DNA of 64,000 nucleotides from Elizabethkingia sp. YR214. GTDB lineage: Bacteria > Bacteroidota > Bacteroidia > Flavobacteriales > Weeksellaceae. Positions 33,111 to 42,358 of the stretch are shown here, one piece after another (the first letter of the stretch is position 1; each line of letters starts with the position of its first letter). Position numbers and translations under genes: made by a program. The notes beneath the pieces are model-generated. The model made no database searches and was not told where the DNA came from. It saw only the letters and a list, made by a program, of their open reading frames with translations. Location: assembly GCF_003058195.1 (NCBI RefSeq), contig NZ_QBUH01000004.1, forward strand, positions 62,001 through 126,000, given 5' to 3'.

Positions 33111-36098
33111 ATGAAAACACTAACCTGTCGGGCTTCTTATAGCCCGGGGGTTGCTATAGCGTTTTTTCTGTGCTCCTTTGGCGGAGTACAGATGCTTAGC
33201 GCACAGCAAACCCCATCTAAAAAAGAAATTCAAAAAAAGAAAGATTCAACTGACAAAGCCAAAGACATCGACGAAGTCGTTATTGTAGGTTATGGTAAGC
33301 AGAAGAAGGTCAATCTTACCGGAGCAGTTGCTTCTGTTTCTGCAAAACAGCTGGAAAGTCGACCTATTGCCAATTTAGGGCAGGGACTTCAGGGCTTAAT
33401 TCCCAACCTTAATATTAATGTAGGAAGTGGTAAGCCGGGACAAGGATCGAGTTTTAATATCAGGGGAACAACTTCTATTAATGGGGGAGATCCGTTAATT
33501 CTGGTAGACAATGTACAGATGGACCCGAACCTGATTAATCCTGCAGATGTAGCGACTGTAACAGTACTTAAGGATGCTGCTTCTACAGCTATTTATGGTG
33601 TGCGGGGAGCTTATGGTGTAGTATTGATTACGACTAAAACAGGTAAGAAGAATGCGCGTATGGCTGTCAGTTATAACTATGACTATACTTTGAGCCGACC
33701 AACAAAAATTTATGGCACCATGAATTCTGTGGACTATATCAAAAGTCACAGGGAAGCCAGTGCTACGGGAGCTGCGACTGGAGCAGGGGCTGCTTCTTCA
33801 GAATTTACTGCTGAAGATTTACGAAGAGCAGAATATTACTTACTACATCCTTCCCCTGAAAATGCTGTATATGTGGATCCTGGAAATCCAAGACTTTACA
33901 GGTATACCGGAAATACAGATTGGGTAAAAGCACTATTTCCCAGCTGGGCTCCACAAATGACACATAATTTATCATTAAGTGGTGGTAGTGATAAGACTAC
34001 CTATTACGCTTCTTTGGGATATTTGGATCAAGCCGGAACTTTAGAAGCCTCTAAACAAAAATTTCAGAAATATAATGTGTCTTTTAAATTAGATTCTGAA
34101 CTGGCTCCATGGCTGGATGTAAATACCAGAATTACTTTTAACAGAACTGATGATAATAATCCTACGGATATTACAATTGCCAGCTCAGAAAGAATTAGTA
34201 CCGATTTGCGCCCGCTTATGCCTATCAAACATCCGGACGGACATTATTCCGGGCAAGGTAGCTTCACCAATCCTTTTGCAATTTTAGAATATAACGGACG
34301 AAATATTAAAAAAGACAACGATATCTGGCTTACCGGTGGAATCAACCTGAAGCCGATGAAGAATGTAAATATTATAGCTGATTATACCTGGAATAATTAT
34401 ACTTTGAACCGTACTACAAATTCTAAGGCATTCAATGAATATGGAGCTAATGGAGTTCTATTAGGGGTATATCCCTGGTCAACTCCAGCAAGGATAACTG
34501 AGGAGAATTATAATGACCGCTATCAGGCCATTAATGCATATGCGCAGTATGAAAATACTTTTGGTAAAAAGCATTATGTAAAAGCCATGGTGGGCTATAA
34601 TCAGGAACTGAAACAGTTTAAGAGCGTTAATGTAAGTGTTAAAAACCTTGTTAACCAGGATTTACCTTCTATTAATCTGAATTATGATCCAAACCCTATA
34701 GTTAAAGGAGGAATTAATGACTGGGCAGTTGCGGGTTCGTTCTCCAGAATCAACTATGTATACGATGAAAAATATTTGTTTGAAGTAAATGGGCGTTATG
34801 ACGGGACTTCAAGATTTGCAAGAGGACATCGTTACTCTTTCCAGCCTTCTGCGTCAGTGGGGTGGCGAATTTCTAAAGAAGGATTCTTCAATCCTTTGAA
34901 AAAAGTAATAAACGAGCTAAAAGTAAGAGCATCTTACGGAACATCTGCAAGCCAAAAACTGGATAGAAAAAGGGATGAGAATAATTATCCTTATCTGGCT
35001 ACTATGGGGGTTAACCTTAGTGACTACATCTTCGGGACAGAACAGAAACCTTATATTGGCGCTCCGGGATTGGTAAGTCCTGATTTTACATGGGAGAAAG
35101 TCACATCTCAAAATATAGGCGTTGATTTCTCCATGCTAAATAACAGATTATCTGGTAGTTTCGACTATTACATCCGCGATACTAAAGATATGTTATATGC
35201 TGGGGATGCCTTACCAGCAGTATTGGGAACCGGGGTGCCTATCCGGAATTCTGTAGATTTACGAAATAAAGGATTCGAAGCCAGCCTTATTTGGAAAGAT
35301 CGGTTTGGTGAAGATTTCCGGTATTCAGTAACATTAGGCTTGTCCGATTATCAGGCACGTATTACCAAATTTGGTCAAAATCCCAACGGAAATATAGGAA
35401 CTTATTATGTAGGGCAAAAGATAGGTGAAATATGGGGTTATGAAACAGATGGCTATTTTAAAACAGATGCTGAAGCACAGAACTGGAATCAAAAATTTCT
35501 TTTCGGTGGACAATGGCTGGCCGGAGATATTAAGTTTAAAGACCTGAATGGTGATGGTAAAATAGATCAGGGAGATAATACGCTTTCTAATCCGGGTGAC
35601 CGTAAGATAATTGGGAACACTACACCGAGATATCAGTACAGTATCAATTTGGATTTTCAGTATAAAAACTTCGATATGACTATCTTTTTACAAGGTGTAG
35701 GCCAGTCGGATCGTATGATGGGAGGGACTGCTTTTTGGGGATATACTAGTGAATGGGATGTTCCTACACAGGCACATACCGGACAGTACTGGACCCCAGA
35801 TAATCCTAATGCTTATTTTCCAAGGCTTAGATTTGGTGGTGGTGGAAATTATCAGACCCAAACCAAATACCTTCAGAGTGCAGCTTATCTCAGAGCAAAA
35901 CAAATAACGATTGGTTATACCCTTCCACAGGAAGTTCTGGAGAGTATAAAGCTTAAGTATTTAAGGTTTTATATTACCGGTCAAAACCTGTTTACGTTTA
36001 CCAGTATGTTCCAAAACTTTGATCCGGAGCTTGTTATAACAGGTGGTACATATCCAATTAGTAAATCTATTTCATTCGGAGCTCAGCTTCGGTTCTAA
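33111..36098 (+). CDS. SusC/RagA-type TonB-dependent outer-membrane transporter
   Basis: 995 aa. The signal peptide ends LSAQQ; the TonB box/SusC signature DEVVIVGYG is at residues 54-62, then a plug domain (SFNIRGTTSINGGDPLILVDN) and a 22-strand barrel ending in Phe (FGAQLRF). The usual N-terminal CarboxypepD_reg (DUF4480-like) domain of about 80 aa is missing, leaving only a Lys-rich linker. Imports oligosaccharides with its SusD partner 12 bp downstream; with GH29 the ligand is probably a fucosylated glycan. Confidence 0.95.
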   Translation: MKTLTCRASYSPGVAIAFFLCSFGGVQMLSAQQTPSKKEIQKKKDSTDKAKDIDEVVIVGYGKQKKVNLTGAVASVSAKQLESRPIANLGQGLQGLIPNLNINVGSGKPGQGSSFNIRGTTSINGGDPLILVDNVQMDPNLINPADVATVTVLKDAASTAIYGVRGAYGVVLITTKTGKKNARMAVSYNYDYTLSRPTKIYGTMNSVDYIKSHREASATGAATGAGAASSEFTAEDLRRAEYYLLHPSPENAVYVDPGNPRLYRYTGNTDWVKALFPSWAPQMTHNLSLSGGSDKTTYYASLGYLDQAGTLEASKQKFQKYNVSFKLDSELAPWLDVNTRITFNRTDDNNPTDITIASSERISTDLRPLMPIKHPDGHYSGQGSFTNPFAILEYNGRNIKKDNDIWLTGGINLKPMKNVNIIADYTWNNYTLNRTTNSKAFNEYGANGVLLGVYPWSTPARITEENYNDRYQAINAYAQYENTFGKKHYVKAMVGYNQELKQFKSVNVSVKNLVNQDLPSINLNYDPNPIVKGGINDWAVAGSFSRINYVYDEKYLFEVNGRYDGTSRFARGHRYSFQPSASVGWRISKEGFFNPLKKVINELKVRASYGTSASQKLDRKRDENNYPYLATMGVNLSDYIFGTEQKPYIGAPGLVSPDFTWEKVTSQNIGVDFSMLNNRLSGSFDYYIRDTKDMLYAGDALPAVLGTGVPIRNSVDLRNKGFEASLIWKDRFGEDFRYSVTLGLSDYQARITKFGQNPNGNIGTYYVGQKIGEIWGYETDGYFKTDAEAQNWNQKFLFGGQWLAGDIKFKDLNGDGKIDQGDNTLSNPGDRKIIGNTTPRYQYSINLDFQYKNFDMTIFLQGVGQSDRMMGGTAFWGYTSEWDVPTQAHTGQYWTPDNPNAYFPRLRFGGGGNYQTQTKYLQSAAYLRAKQITIGYTLPQEVLESIKLKYLRFYITGQNLFTFTSMFQNFDPELVITGGTYPISKSISFGAQLRF

Positions 36099-36110
36099 AA
36101 ATTTAATGTC

Positions 36111-37805
36111 ATGAAACTATATAAAAAACAATTAATCCATACAGTAGTTATTGTAACACTTATTAGTTTGTCTTCCTGTAAGCAAGATGAATTTCTCGAC
36201 AGATATCCGCAGGATAAATTAACTGAAGATGCGCTCTTCAAAACTGAGAATGATCTAAAACTATATGCTAATCAGTTTTATACAAGTTTACCTGTACAAT
36301 ATTCGGATCAGGACTCTCAGTCGGATAATCAGGTTCCAAATAGTATCAACAGCTTCCTGGCAGGAACAGATCAGGTTCCGGGGGAAAAAGGCGGCTGGTC
36401 TGCTGATGATTGGGCTGGTATCAGGGCTTGTAATTACTTTTTGAGAAAAAATGTGGATCCTCAATTAGACCAGAATATAAAAAATAAATACAATGCTGAA
36501 GTTCGTTTTTTCAGAGCAATGTATTACTGGGATAAAGTGGTACGATTTGGAGATGTTCCTATTTATGAAACCGATTTGAATAACTTATCACCAGAGCTAT
36601 ATAATCCAAGAGATCCACATAAAAAAGTGATGGATTTTGTATTAAAGGATCTTGATTTTGCTGTTGCCAATCTTCCGGAGGCTGCAGCCGAAAACAGGGT
36701 ACATAAATATGCAGCTTTAGCCTTGAAGTCAAGAATAGCCTTATGGGAAGGAACTTTCAGGAAATACCATAGTTTGGGAGATGCAGAAACGTTCTTACAG
36801 GCTGCAGCAGATGCTTCGCTTCAGGTAATAAATTCAGGGAAATATGAAATCTATTCTACAGGTAAACCTGATGCTGACTACAACAGCTTGTTTATTCAGG
36901 AAGATCTGTCTAAAAACAAGGAAAGTATTTTGTCCAGAATATACATTACCAATATCAGTACAACCAATTATAGCAGAGGAGCAGGAAGCGGTAATGGTTA
37001 TAGTAAGTCTTTAATTGAAAGTTATTTATGTAAAGATGGGAAACCTTTTGCAGTGTCACCTTTGTATGCTGGTGATGATACTCCGGAGAATGAAGTGAAA
37101 AACAGAGATCCCCGTTATCCACAGACGATTGCAACTCCAGGTTATATTATGACGATTAATGAAAATGGTTCTACAAGCCAACTGGAAAGACCTAATGTAG
37201 GGACCAATGCTACTTCTACAGGTTATCAGATTGTAAAGGGAAGATCCTCGGATGTGAAATTGCAAAATGCTAATCAGGATAATATAGACCGCTTTATTTT
37301 CCGTTATGCAGAGGTTTTGCTTAATTATGCAGAAGCCAAAGCAGAATTGGGGCAGCTTATTCAGGATGTGCTGGACATCTCTATTAATAAACTAAGAAAA
37401 CGTGTAGGCATGCCGGATATGTCACTGGCTAGTCTTACTGCCGATCCCAATACATCTTTTCCAAGTATTAGCCTGCCACTTCAGGAAATAAGAAGAGAAC
37501 GCCGTGTGGAGCTAGCTGGAGAAGGATTCCGTTTCAGAGATATCTTAAGATGGAGAGCCGGAGAGCTGATTAATAGTTCTAAAACAATAACGGGAATGAA
37601 GCTTACAGATGCTTATATGACTACCTATCCAAAAGATGCGAATGGCAAATCTCAGGTAGATAATGTACTGCGGGATGCACAGGGCTATGTTCGTGTATAT
37701 CCTAATATTGCAACAAGAGCATGGGATAATAAAATGTATTTGTATCCAATGCCTAAAGATCAGTTGTTACTGAATAAGAATTTTAAACAAAATCCTGGCT
37801 GGTAG
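36111..37805 (+). CDS. SusD/RagB-type surface glycan-binding lipoprotein
   Basis: 564 aa with lipobox LSSC (Cys23). DEFLDRYPQDKLTEDALFKTENDLKLYANQF is split here as the typical SusD start (DRYPQDKLTEDALFKTENDL), followed by helical TPR-like packing (AEVRFFRAMYYWDKVVRFGDVP) and the RagB C-terminal domain (RRERRVELAGEGFRFRDILRW) with a final LNKNFKQNPGW. Forms the lid of the SusC transporter. Confidence 0.95.
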   Translation: MKLYKKQLIHTVVIVTLISLSSCKQDEFLDRYPQDKLTEDALFKTENDLKLYANQFYTSLPVQYSDQDSQSDNQVPNSINSFLAGTDQVPGEKGGWSADDWAGIRACNYFLRKNVDPQLDQNIKNKYNAEVRFFRAMYYWDKVVRFGDVPIYETDLNNLSPELYNPRDPHKKVMDFVLKDLDFAVANLPEAAAENRVHKYAALALKSRIALWEGTFRKYHSLGDAETFLQAAADASLQVINSGKYEIYSTGKPDADYNSLFIQEDLSKNKESILSRIYITNISTTNYSRGAGSGNGYSKSLIESYLCKDGKPFAVSPLYAGDDTPENEVKNRDPRYPQTIATPGYIMTINENGSTSQLERPNVGTNATSTGYQIVKGRSSDVKLQNANQDNIDRFIFRYAEVLLNYAEAKAELGQLIQDVLDISINKLRKRVGMPDMSLASLTADPNTSFPSISLPLQEIRRERRVELAGEGFRFRDILRWRAGELINSSKTITGMKLTDAYMTTYPKDANGKSQVDNVLRDAQGYVRVYPNIATRAWDNKMYLYPMPKDQLLLNKNFKQNPGW

Positions 37806-37828
37806 TTTAAACTCCAAAATTATAAAAG

Positions 37829-37856
37829 AAGGGAAGTAGGATTACTTCCCTTTTTA
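37829..37856 (+). terminator. terminator of the fucose locus
   Basis: Perfect 10-bp stem AAGGGAAGTA / TACTTCCCTT with a 4-nt loop and a T-run, 24 bp past the susD stop. Confidence 0.85.
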
Positions 37857-37969
37857 TATACTACATATGTTCTACATTTGCTGTAAATGAACTTGTTAAT
37901 TCTTTCGGGTATTATTTAGAGTTCTATTTATTTTTATTTTTGAAGAAAGATGTAATAAGTTCCGAAAAG

Positions 37970-38006
37970 TTCACCATGAATTATAGGTGAGTAGTATGCA
38001 CCTTTG
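37970..38006 (+). promoter_or_regulatory. possible operator/promoter of the SDR gene
   Basis: Inverted repeat TTCACC-N9-GGTGAG (about 37971-37990) is followed by the -7-like CACCTTTG at 37999-38006, 24 bp before the start codon. The regulator is unknown. Confidence 0.35.
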
Positions 38007-38029
38007 TAACACTAATTTCAAATATACAT

Positions 38030-38788
38030 ATGATGTCAAAAAATGATTTAAAAAACAAAGTAGTTTTAATAGCAGGTGGTGCTAAAAATCTTGGCGGTCT
38101 GCTAAGCCGTGATTTCGCTGCTAAAGGGGCAAAACTGGCAATCCATTACAATAGCGACAGCACCAAAACCGATGCGGAAAAAACGTTAGCCGATGTTCAG
38201 GCAGCAGGAGCCGAAGCATTTCTGTTTCAGGGTGACCTCACAAAAGTTGAGAATATTACCAAGTTGTTCGATGAGACAGTTTCAAGATTTGGCGGTGTAG
38301 ATATTGCGATTAACACAGTAGGTATGGTACTGAAAAAACCATTTACCGAAACAACTGAATCAGAATATGATCAGATGTCCGATATCAATTCCAAAGTAGC
38401 TTATTTCTTTATTCAGGAATCGGGTAAAAAGCTAAACAACAACGGAAAAATCTGTACTATTGTAACTTCTCTTTTAGCGGCTTATACAGGTTTGTATTCC
38501 ACTTATGAAGGGATGAAGGCTCCTGTAGAGCATTTTACCAGAGCGGCTTCCAAAGAGTTTGGAGACAGAGGTATTTCTGTAACGGCAGTAGCGCCAGGAC
38601 CTATGGATACCCCTTTCTTCTACGGACAGGAAAGCTCGGATGCTGTTGCATATCACAAATCGGCTTCGGCTTTAGGAGGTTTAACGGATATTAAAGATAT
38701 TGCTCCGCTGGTAGAGTTTCTGGTAAGTGATGGTTGGTGGATTACCGGGCAGACTATTTTTGCCAATGGTGGTTATACAACAAGATAA
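38030..38788 (+). CDS. short-chain dehydrogenase/reductase
   Basis: 252 aa classical SDR. The cofactor loop is GGAKNLGG instead of TGxxxGIG; INTVG stands for NNAG; catalytic Ser and Tyr-Lys are in VTSLLAAYTG and TYEGMK; APGPMDTPFF follows, and ITGQTIFANGGY ends the fold. The unusual loop is seen in some SDRs that bind NADP. Two ATGs in a row (38030 and 38033) make the start uncertain by one codon. Confidence 0.88.
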   Translation: MMSKNDLKNKVVLIAGGAKNLGGLLSRDFAAKGAKLAIHYNSDSTKTDAEKTLADVQAAGAEAFLFQGDLTKVENITKLFDETVSRFGGVDIAINTVGMVLKKPFTETTESEYDQMSDINSKVAYFFIQESGKKLNNNGKICTIVTSLLAAYTGLYSTYEGMKAPVEHFTRAASKEFGDRGISVTAVAPGPMDTPFFYGQESSDAVAYHKSASALGGLTDIKDIAPLVEFLVSDGWWITGQTIFANGGYTTR

Positions 38789-38796
38789 CTAAACAG

Positions 38797-38841
38797 AACA
38801 GAGAATTCTTCAAGGTTAGTAAAAAGAATTCTCTGTTTTTA
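38797..38841 (+). terminator. terminator after the SDR gene
   Basis: Perfect 14-bp stem AACAGAGAATTCTT / AAGAATTCTCTGTT with a 13-nt loop and TTTTT. Confidence 0.85.
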
Positions 38842-38854
38842 ATTTCTGAAAATT

Positions 38855-39202
38855 ATGCTAATAAAAATTATAAATTCAATTCTGATCTTGTTTGCCGTAT
38901 TTATGGGCTTTAAACAAGGTTCTGCGATGCTTACAGGGAAACCTGAAATGTTAGAATTATTTGGAAAATGGGGTATAGGAAAATCCGGAGTAATGATAAA
39001 CGGATTGGTCACTATACTATCTGCTGTATTAATTCTTTTTCCAAAAACTTTTATATGGGGAAACTTTCTGATGGGAGCAGGCATATTGCTTATTATCTGT
39101 TTTCAGATTTCAGAGAGAGATTTTAAAGGTGCAATTATAGAAGTACCATTCCTGTTGCTTAATCTTTTAATTATTTATTTGCAGCATCCGTTGAAAAATT
39201 GA
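38855..39202 (+). CDS. DoxX-like small membrane protein
   Basis: 115 aa with four hydrophobic helices. FKQGSAMLTGKPEMLELF and WGIGKSGVMINGLVTILSAV read like DoxX-type proteins. Function unknown. Starts just after the SDR terminator. Confidence 0.7.
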   Translation: MLIKIINSILILFAVFMGFKQGSAMLTGKPEMLELFGKWGIGKSGVMINGLVTILSAVLILFPKTFIWGNFLMGAGILLIICFQISERDFKGAIIEVPFLLLNLLIIYLQHPLKN

Positions 39203-39224
39203 AAACCCGGAAAATTATAAAGTT

Positions 39225-39647
39225 ATGAAAGCTTTATTTGTTTTTAGTATGTGTCTTTCTTTAACAGGCTGTGCACAGCAACAGAAACCAGAATCGATTA
39301 TAAAACAACAAAACCCAAAAACATACATGATGAATTTATCAATAATTACAAATCCAGAGGTAAGAAAAGCCATTGAAGCATTACAATCCGGTGATCAGAA
39401 TTGGTATCAGTACTTTACAGATAATCCCAAAATGACGGATGATGGACATGATGTAGACTTTAAATCCTTTTTTGGAAAAGCACTGGGAAATGAAAAATTT
39501 CTGAGTATAGATAGAGTAGAGGATGATGGGAAAACTTTATATGGAAATTTTAAAGCCGGACAGTGGGGTACATTTCGTGTATTTTTTAAGTTTCATCAGA
39601 ATGCCGCCGGAAAATTCGAAAGACTGGATATCGGCCAGGCAAATTAA
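39225..39647 (+). CDS. small lipoprotein, NTF2/SnoaL-like
   Basis: 140 aa with lipobox LTGC (Cys16). The mature part (VRKAIEALQSGDQNWYQYFT and RVFFKFHQNAAGKFERLDIGQA) resembles a single NTF2-like (SnoaL) cone. Probably co-transcribed with the DoxX-like gene 22 bp upstream. Function unknown. Confidence 0.72.
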   Translation: MKALFVFSMCLSLTGCAQQQKPESIIKQQNPKTYMMNLSIITNPEVRKAIEALQSGDQNWYQYFTDNPKMTDDGHDVDFKSFFGKALGNEKFLSIDRVEDDGKTLYGNFKAGQWGTFRVFFKFHQNAAGKFERLDIGQAN

Positions 39648-39764
39648 TTTTCGAGCAGCAGATAGGACAAATACACAGTGCTGTGTCTCAGATATTTTTC
39701 TTAACAGTTCTTAATGTCTCAAAAGTGAAAAATGAAAATTGAATAATTTTTGCATTCTGATTAT

Positions 39765-39786
39765 GCCCTATTTTAGGGCTTTTTTA
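39765..39786 (+). terminator. terminator after the NTF2-like lipoprotein
   Basis: GCCCTA-TTT-TAGGGC stem followed by a run of seven T residues. Confidence 0.75.
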
Positions 39787-39851
39787 TTGCTTATTTTTAA
39801 ATTCTCTATTCAGGGAGATATTGGTTTTATATTAAATTTTTCTTAATACTA

Positions 39852-39949
39852 TTGTGTATGTTAAAATAATTTGTACTTTTGAAGTGAATAAATTTTTTTT
39901 ATAAAATTTTTTGTGATTTGGTAGGTCCCGGGCAACCGGGACCTTTTTA
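39852..39949 (+). ncRNA. candidate 60-nt small RNA with its own promoter and terminator
   Basis: An isolated promoter, TTG at 39852 and perfect -7 TACTTTTG at 39874-39881 (19 bp apart), is followed only about 40 bp later by a strong terminator: 9-bp stem AGGTCCCGG / CCGGGACCT (39923-39944), GCAA loop, then TTTTTATTTT. No start codon with a useful frame lies between. The RNA would run from about 39888 to 39949. It lies in a 438-bp gap between divergently unrelated genes; otherwise the gap holds only the terminator at 39765. Confidence 0.45.
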
Positions 39950-40085
39950 TTTTCAGTCAGAGAAGGACTCTGTAATATTACAAAATCTTTGCTCTTGGGT
40001 TTTTATTAAAGGAACAATCCTATACTGTTTTGTATAGCAGCAGGTAAATATTGCATGAATGTATTGTTTTTGGCATTAAAGCACT

Positions 40086-40403
40086 CTATAATTCATGATC
40101 CAAACCAAACTGAATAATCTGATTAATCACCGGCAGTAATTTCTTTCCGGTTGGAGTTAAAGAATATTCTACACGTGGTGGTATTTCCGGAAAAGCATTC
40201 TTATTTACAATTCCTTTTTCTGCTAAAAATTTTAGCTGACTTATCAGCATTTTCTCACTGATTCCGACCAACGCTCTTTTCAGTTCACCATACCGGATAA
40301 CCCGCTCGTTAATCTGATAAATGATGAGCATAGTCCATTTTCCACCAATAATTTCAAGCGTCTTTTTTAAAGGGCAGTTTTGATCCGAAATTTTTATTTC
40401 CAT
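40086..40403 (-). CDS. HxlR family transcriptional regulator
   Basis: 105-aa winged-helix protein. CPLKKTLEIIGGKWTMLIIY with the single Cys10 typical of redox/electrophile-sensing HxlR/DUF24 regulators, then RYGELKRAL and a PPRVEYSLTPTGKKL wing. Divergent from the SnoaL-like gene at 40533, its likely target. Confidence 0.9.
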   Translation of the reverse strand: MEIKISDQNCPLKKTLEIIGGKWTMLIIYQINERVIRYGELKRALVGISEKMLISQLKFLAEKGIVNKNAFPEIPPRVEYSLTPTGKKLLPVINQIIQFGLDHEL

Positions 40404-40443
40404 TTTATTGTTCTGATAATCAGTAATTTTTTACTCAGGGTTA

Positions 40444-40466
40444 GTACCTTACTTTTTGGTAAGTAC
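40444..40466. promoter_or_regulatory. likely HxlR operator
   Basis: Imperfect inverted repeat GTACCTTAC-N6-GTAAGTAC in the divergent gap between the HxlR gene and its neighbour. GTAC-ended palindromes are typical for this family. Confidence 0.5.
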
Positions 40467-40532
40467 TTGTTTTTTGGTATGTGAATATAGAAATTTGTAA
40501 GCAATTATAAAACCTTAAGAAACAGAAATGTT

Positions 40533-40946
40533 ATGTCAAAAAATGTAGAAATTGTACAGTCATATTTTGATGCTGTATCCCGTGGTGATTTTGCAAAAGT
40601 AGATACTTTATTTGCGGACGAAATTGTATGGAATCAGCCAGGTAATGGAATTCAGTCGGGGATATATACCGGAAAAGAAGAAGTGTTCAGGCATTTAGGT
40701 AATTTTATGAAATGGAGTGCCGGGACTTTTGCTATAGATACTATTGATTATCTTACAGACAATGGATCTTTCGTCGCTGCATCGATTCATTTCGGTGCAG
40801 AGAAAGGAAATCAGAAGTTATCTATGAAGGGAATTGATCTGTTAAGGGTAGAGGATAATATGATTAAAGAAGTATGGTTATTTTCGGAAGATATTGAAGC
40901 CGAAGATGACTTCTGGAATTATACTGAGAAGAATACTGAAGAATAA
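40533..40946 (+). CDS. SnoaL-like (NTF2 fold) protein
   Basis: 137 aa. YFDAVSRGDFAKVDTLFADEIVWNQPG matches, split here as FDAVSRGDFAKVDTLFAD plus IVWNQPG, the SnoaL/ketosteroid-isomerase-like pattern; the C-terminus has GIDLLRVEDNMIKEVWLF. Cytosolic; substrate unknown. Probably controlled by the divergent HxlR regulator. Confidence 0.82.
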   Translation: MSKNVEIVQSYFDAVSRGDFAKVDTLFADEIVWNQPGNGIQSGIYTGKEEVFRHLGNFMKWSAGTFAIDTIDYLTDNGSFVAASIHFGAEKGNQKLSMKGIDLLRVEDNMIKEVWLFSEDIEAEDDFWNYTEKNTEE

Positions 40947-40970
40947 AATCAGAATAACAAAGCCGGATAC

Positions 40971-41495
40971 CTATTTTCGGTTTTTTACTTTCTTCTTACG
41001 TATCGGTTTATTTTTCACCTCTTTAGCCGGTGGGGCAATCGCTATTATCGAATCTGTCCGGGCTGCTGTTGCACTACTGATGGCGTCTATACCAGACGGA
41101 GCTTCCTCGTGTAAAGGACTTAGTTCCAAAATGTTATTGATTTCCTTAAAATAGTAAGATCCGGATAAATCTTTTGGCTCTTTACAATCCGGACTCATCG
41201 CCCCGTCACTAGTAACAAGTTCAATAATATTATTTTCTCTTACACGGTAAAGGCCTAAGGCATTGTAACATGAAATACCCGTCTGATAATTGAAATTATC
41301 TTCAAACTGTATAAAATGAAACTTAGCCCGCTCATTTGATAGATTAATCCATTTTGCTTTTACCAGAATAGCTTTGCCATTGGGCGCAATATGGTCTATT
41401 TTCCATGTCGTTTTTACAAACGGGTTATATTGTGCATAGCTTACAGGAAGTATAGCCAGTATGATTAATATAGTAGTTATGATACCTTTGTTCAT
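40971..41495 (-). CDS. hypothetical secreted protein
   Basis: 174 aa with a signal peptide (ILPVSYAQ). The N-terminal half resembles a small lipocalin-like beta fold (TWKIDHIAPNGKAILVKAKW); the C-terminus is Lys/Arg rich (KPIRKKKVKNRK). No family recognised. 31 bp downstream of the gene at 41527. Confidence 0.65.
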   Translation of the reverse strand: MNKGIITTILIILAILPVSYAQYNPFVKTTWKIDHIAPNGKAILVKAKWINLSNERAKFHFIQFEDNFNYQTGISCYNALGLYRVRENNIIELVTSDGAMSPDCKEPKDLSGSYYFKEINNILELSPLHEEAPSGIDAISSATAARTDSIIAIAPPAKEVKNKPIRKKKVKNRK

Positions 41496-41526
41496 AGTAA
41501 TAGTATGTGAAAATAGCTAAACTTAT

Positions 41527-41985
41527 TTACTTTCTCTTTACAGGGAACAATACCTTATTGCTCATTGAATCCTTATTATTAGAGAAATAAAGTCCCGAAG
41601 GTGTTGCTTCCAGCAAAAGTTCGGAAACAGAATAGCTGCCATCGTTGTTGCTGGAATTTATAGTATATACAATCTTACCTTCTGTAAATTTCGGATTTAT
41701 GGTACAGTCCATATCTGTAATCTCATTTTTTCGCATGGTTTCGGGATTACCAGGTTCATTGATGCTAAAGTCTAATGTGAACTTTTGTGGATTAATGATA
41801 AATATAGCTTTTACAGGTTTCTCGGTTTTATCTTTTGTGAAAATCATTCTGTCCGAACTTAGTTTTAGCTCTTGTAGGCATTGCTTTGGATAAGTCTTTT
41901 CAGGTGTGGTATTTTGTGCAGACAGCTGATCAATTCCCGCGATGAGCAAGAATAATGACAGGGATTTAAAAAGGATATATTTCAT
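41527..41985 (-). CDS. hypothetical secreted protein
   Basis: 152 aa from the ATG at 41985 (MKYILFKSLSLFLLIAGIDQ), which gives a signal peptide ending LSAQ; an in-frame ATG at 42036 is unlikely. Two cysteines (CLQEL and DMDCTI) may pair in the periplasm. No family recognised. Confidence 0.65.
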   Translation of the reverse strand: MKYILFKSLSLFLLIAGIDQLSAQNTTPEKTYPKQCLQELKLSSDRMIFTKDKTEKPVKAIFIINPQKFTLDFSINEPGNPETMRKNEITDMDCTINPKFTEGKIVYTINSSNNDGSYSVSELLLEATPSGLYFSNNKDSMSNKVLFPVKRK

Positions 41986-42044
41986 AATAAATGTTTTAGC
42001 TGTAGCTAAAGTTAAGCAGAATTTTTTTCTGAACATCAGTAAAA

Positions 42045-42073
42045 TAAAAAAGTCCGATTGTAGTAATCGGACT
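42045..42073 (-). terminator. minus-strand terminator
   Basis: 9-bp perfect stem AGTCCGATT / AATCGGACT followed on the minus strand by TTTTTTATTTT. About 290 bp past the DUF4822 gene. Confidence 0.65.
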
Positions 42074-42131
42074 CCGGCTTCTAATTAGTTTCACATTCAT
42101 ATCAACAGAGAAAGCCTTAATTTTTTATAAA

Positions 42132-42163
42132 AGTGGCCGGCCTCCAAAAGTCAGCCAACCACT
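42132..42163 (-). terminator. possible terminator of the DUF4822 gene
   Basis: Stem AGTGG..GGC / GCC..CCACT followed on the minus strand by TTTTATAAAAAA. On its upstream side lies ATATCATCATTCATTTG, which is similar to the DNA beside the hairpin at 43738. The gap 41986-42358 also has a perfect palindrome TTATTAC-AG-GTAATAA at 42261-42276; nothing else was found. Confidence 0.45.
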
Positions 42164-42358
42164 ACAAACACAAATGAATGATGATATTTTTATTTCTAAC
42201 CTTATAAATAATATCAAATATTCAGTAGGTTATAGAAATCCCCGCTCCATTGAAAAGATTTTATTACAGGTAATAAATTGATTATGAAAAAAATATAGCT
42301 GCTATACTCTATGTTGTATATATGCTGATTATTAGTTCGGAACGGGGAGAAGAAAATT

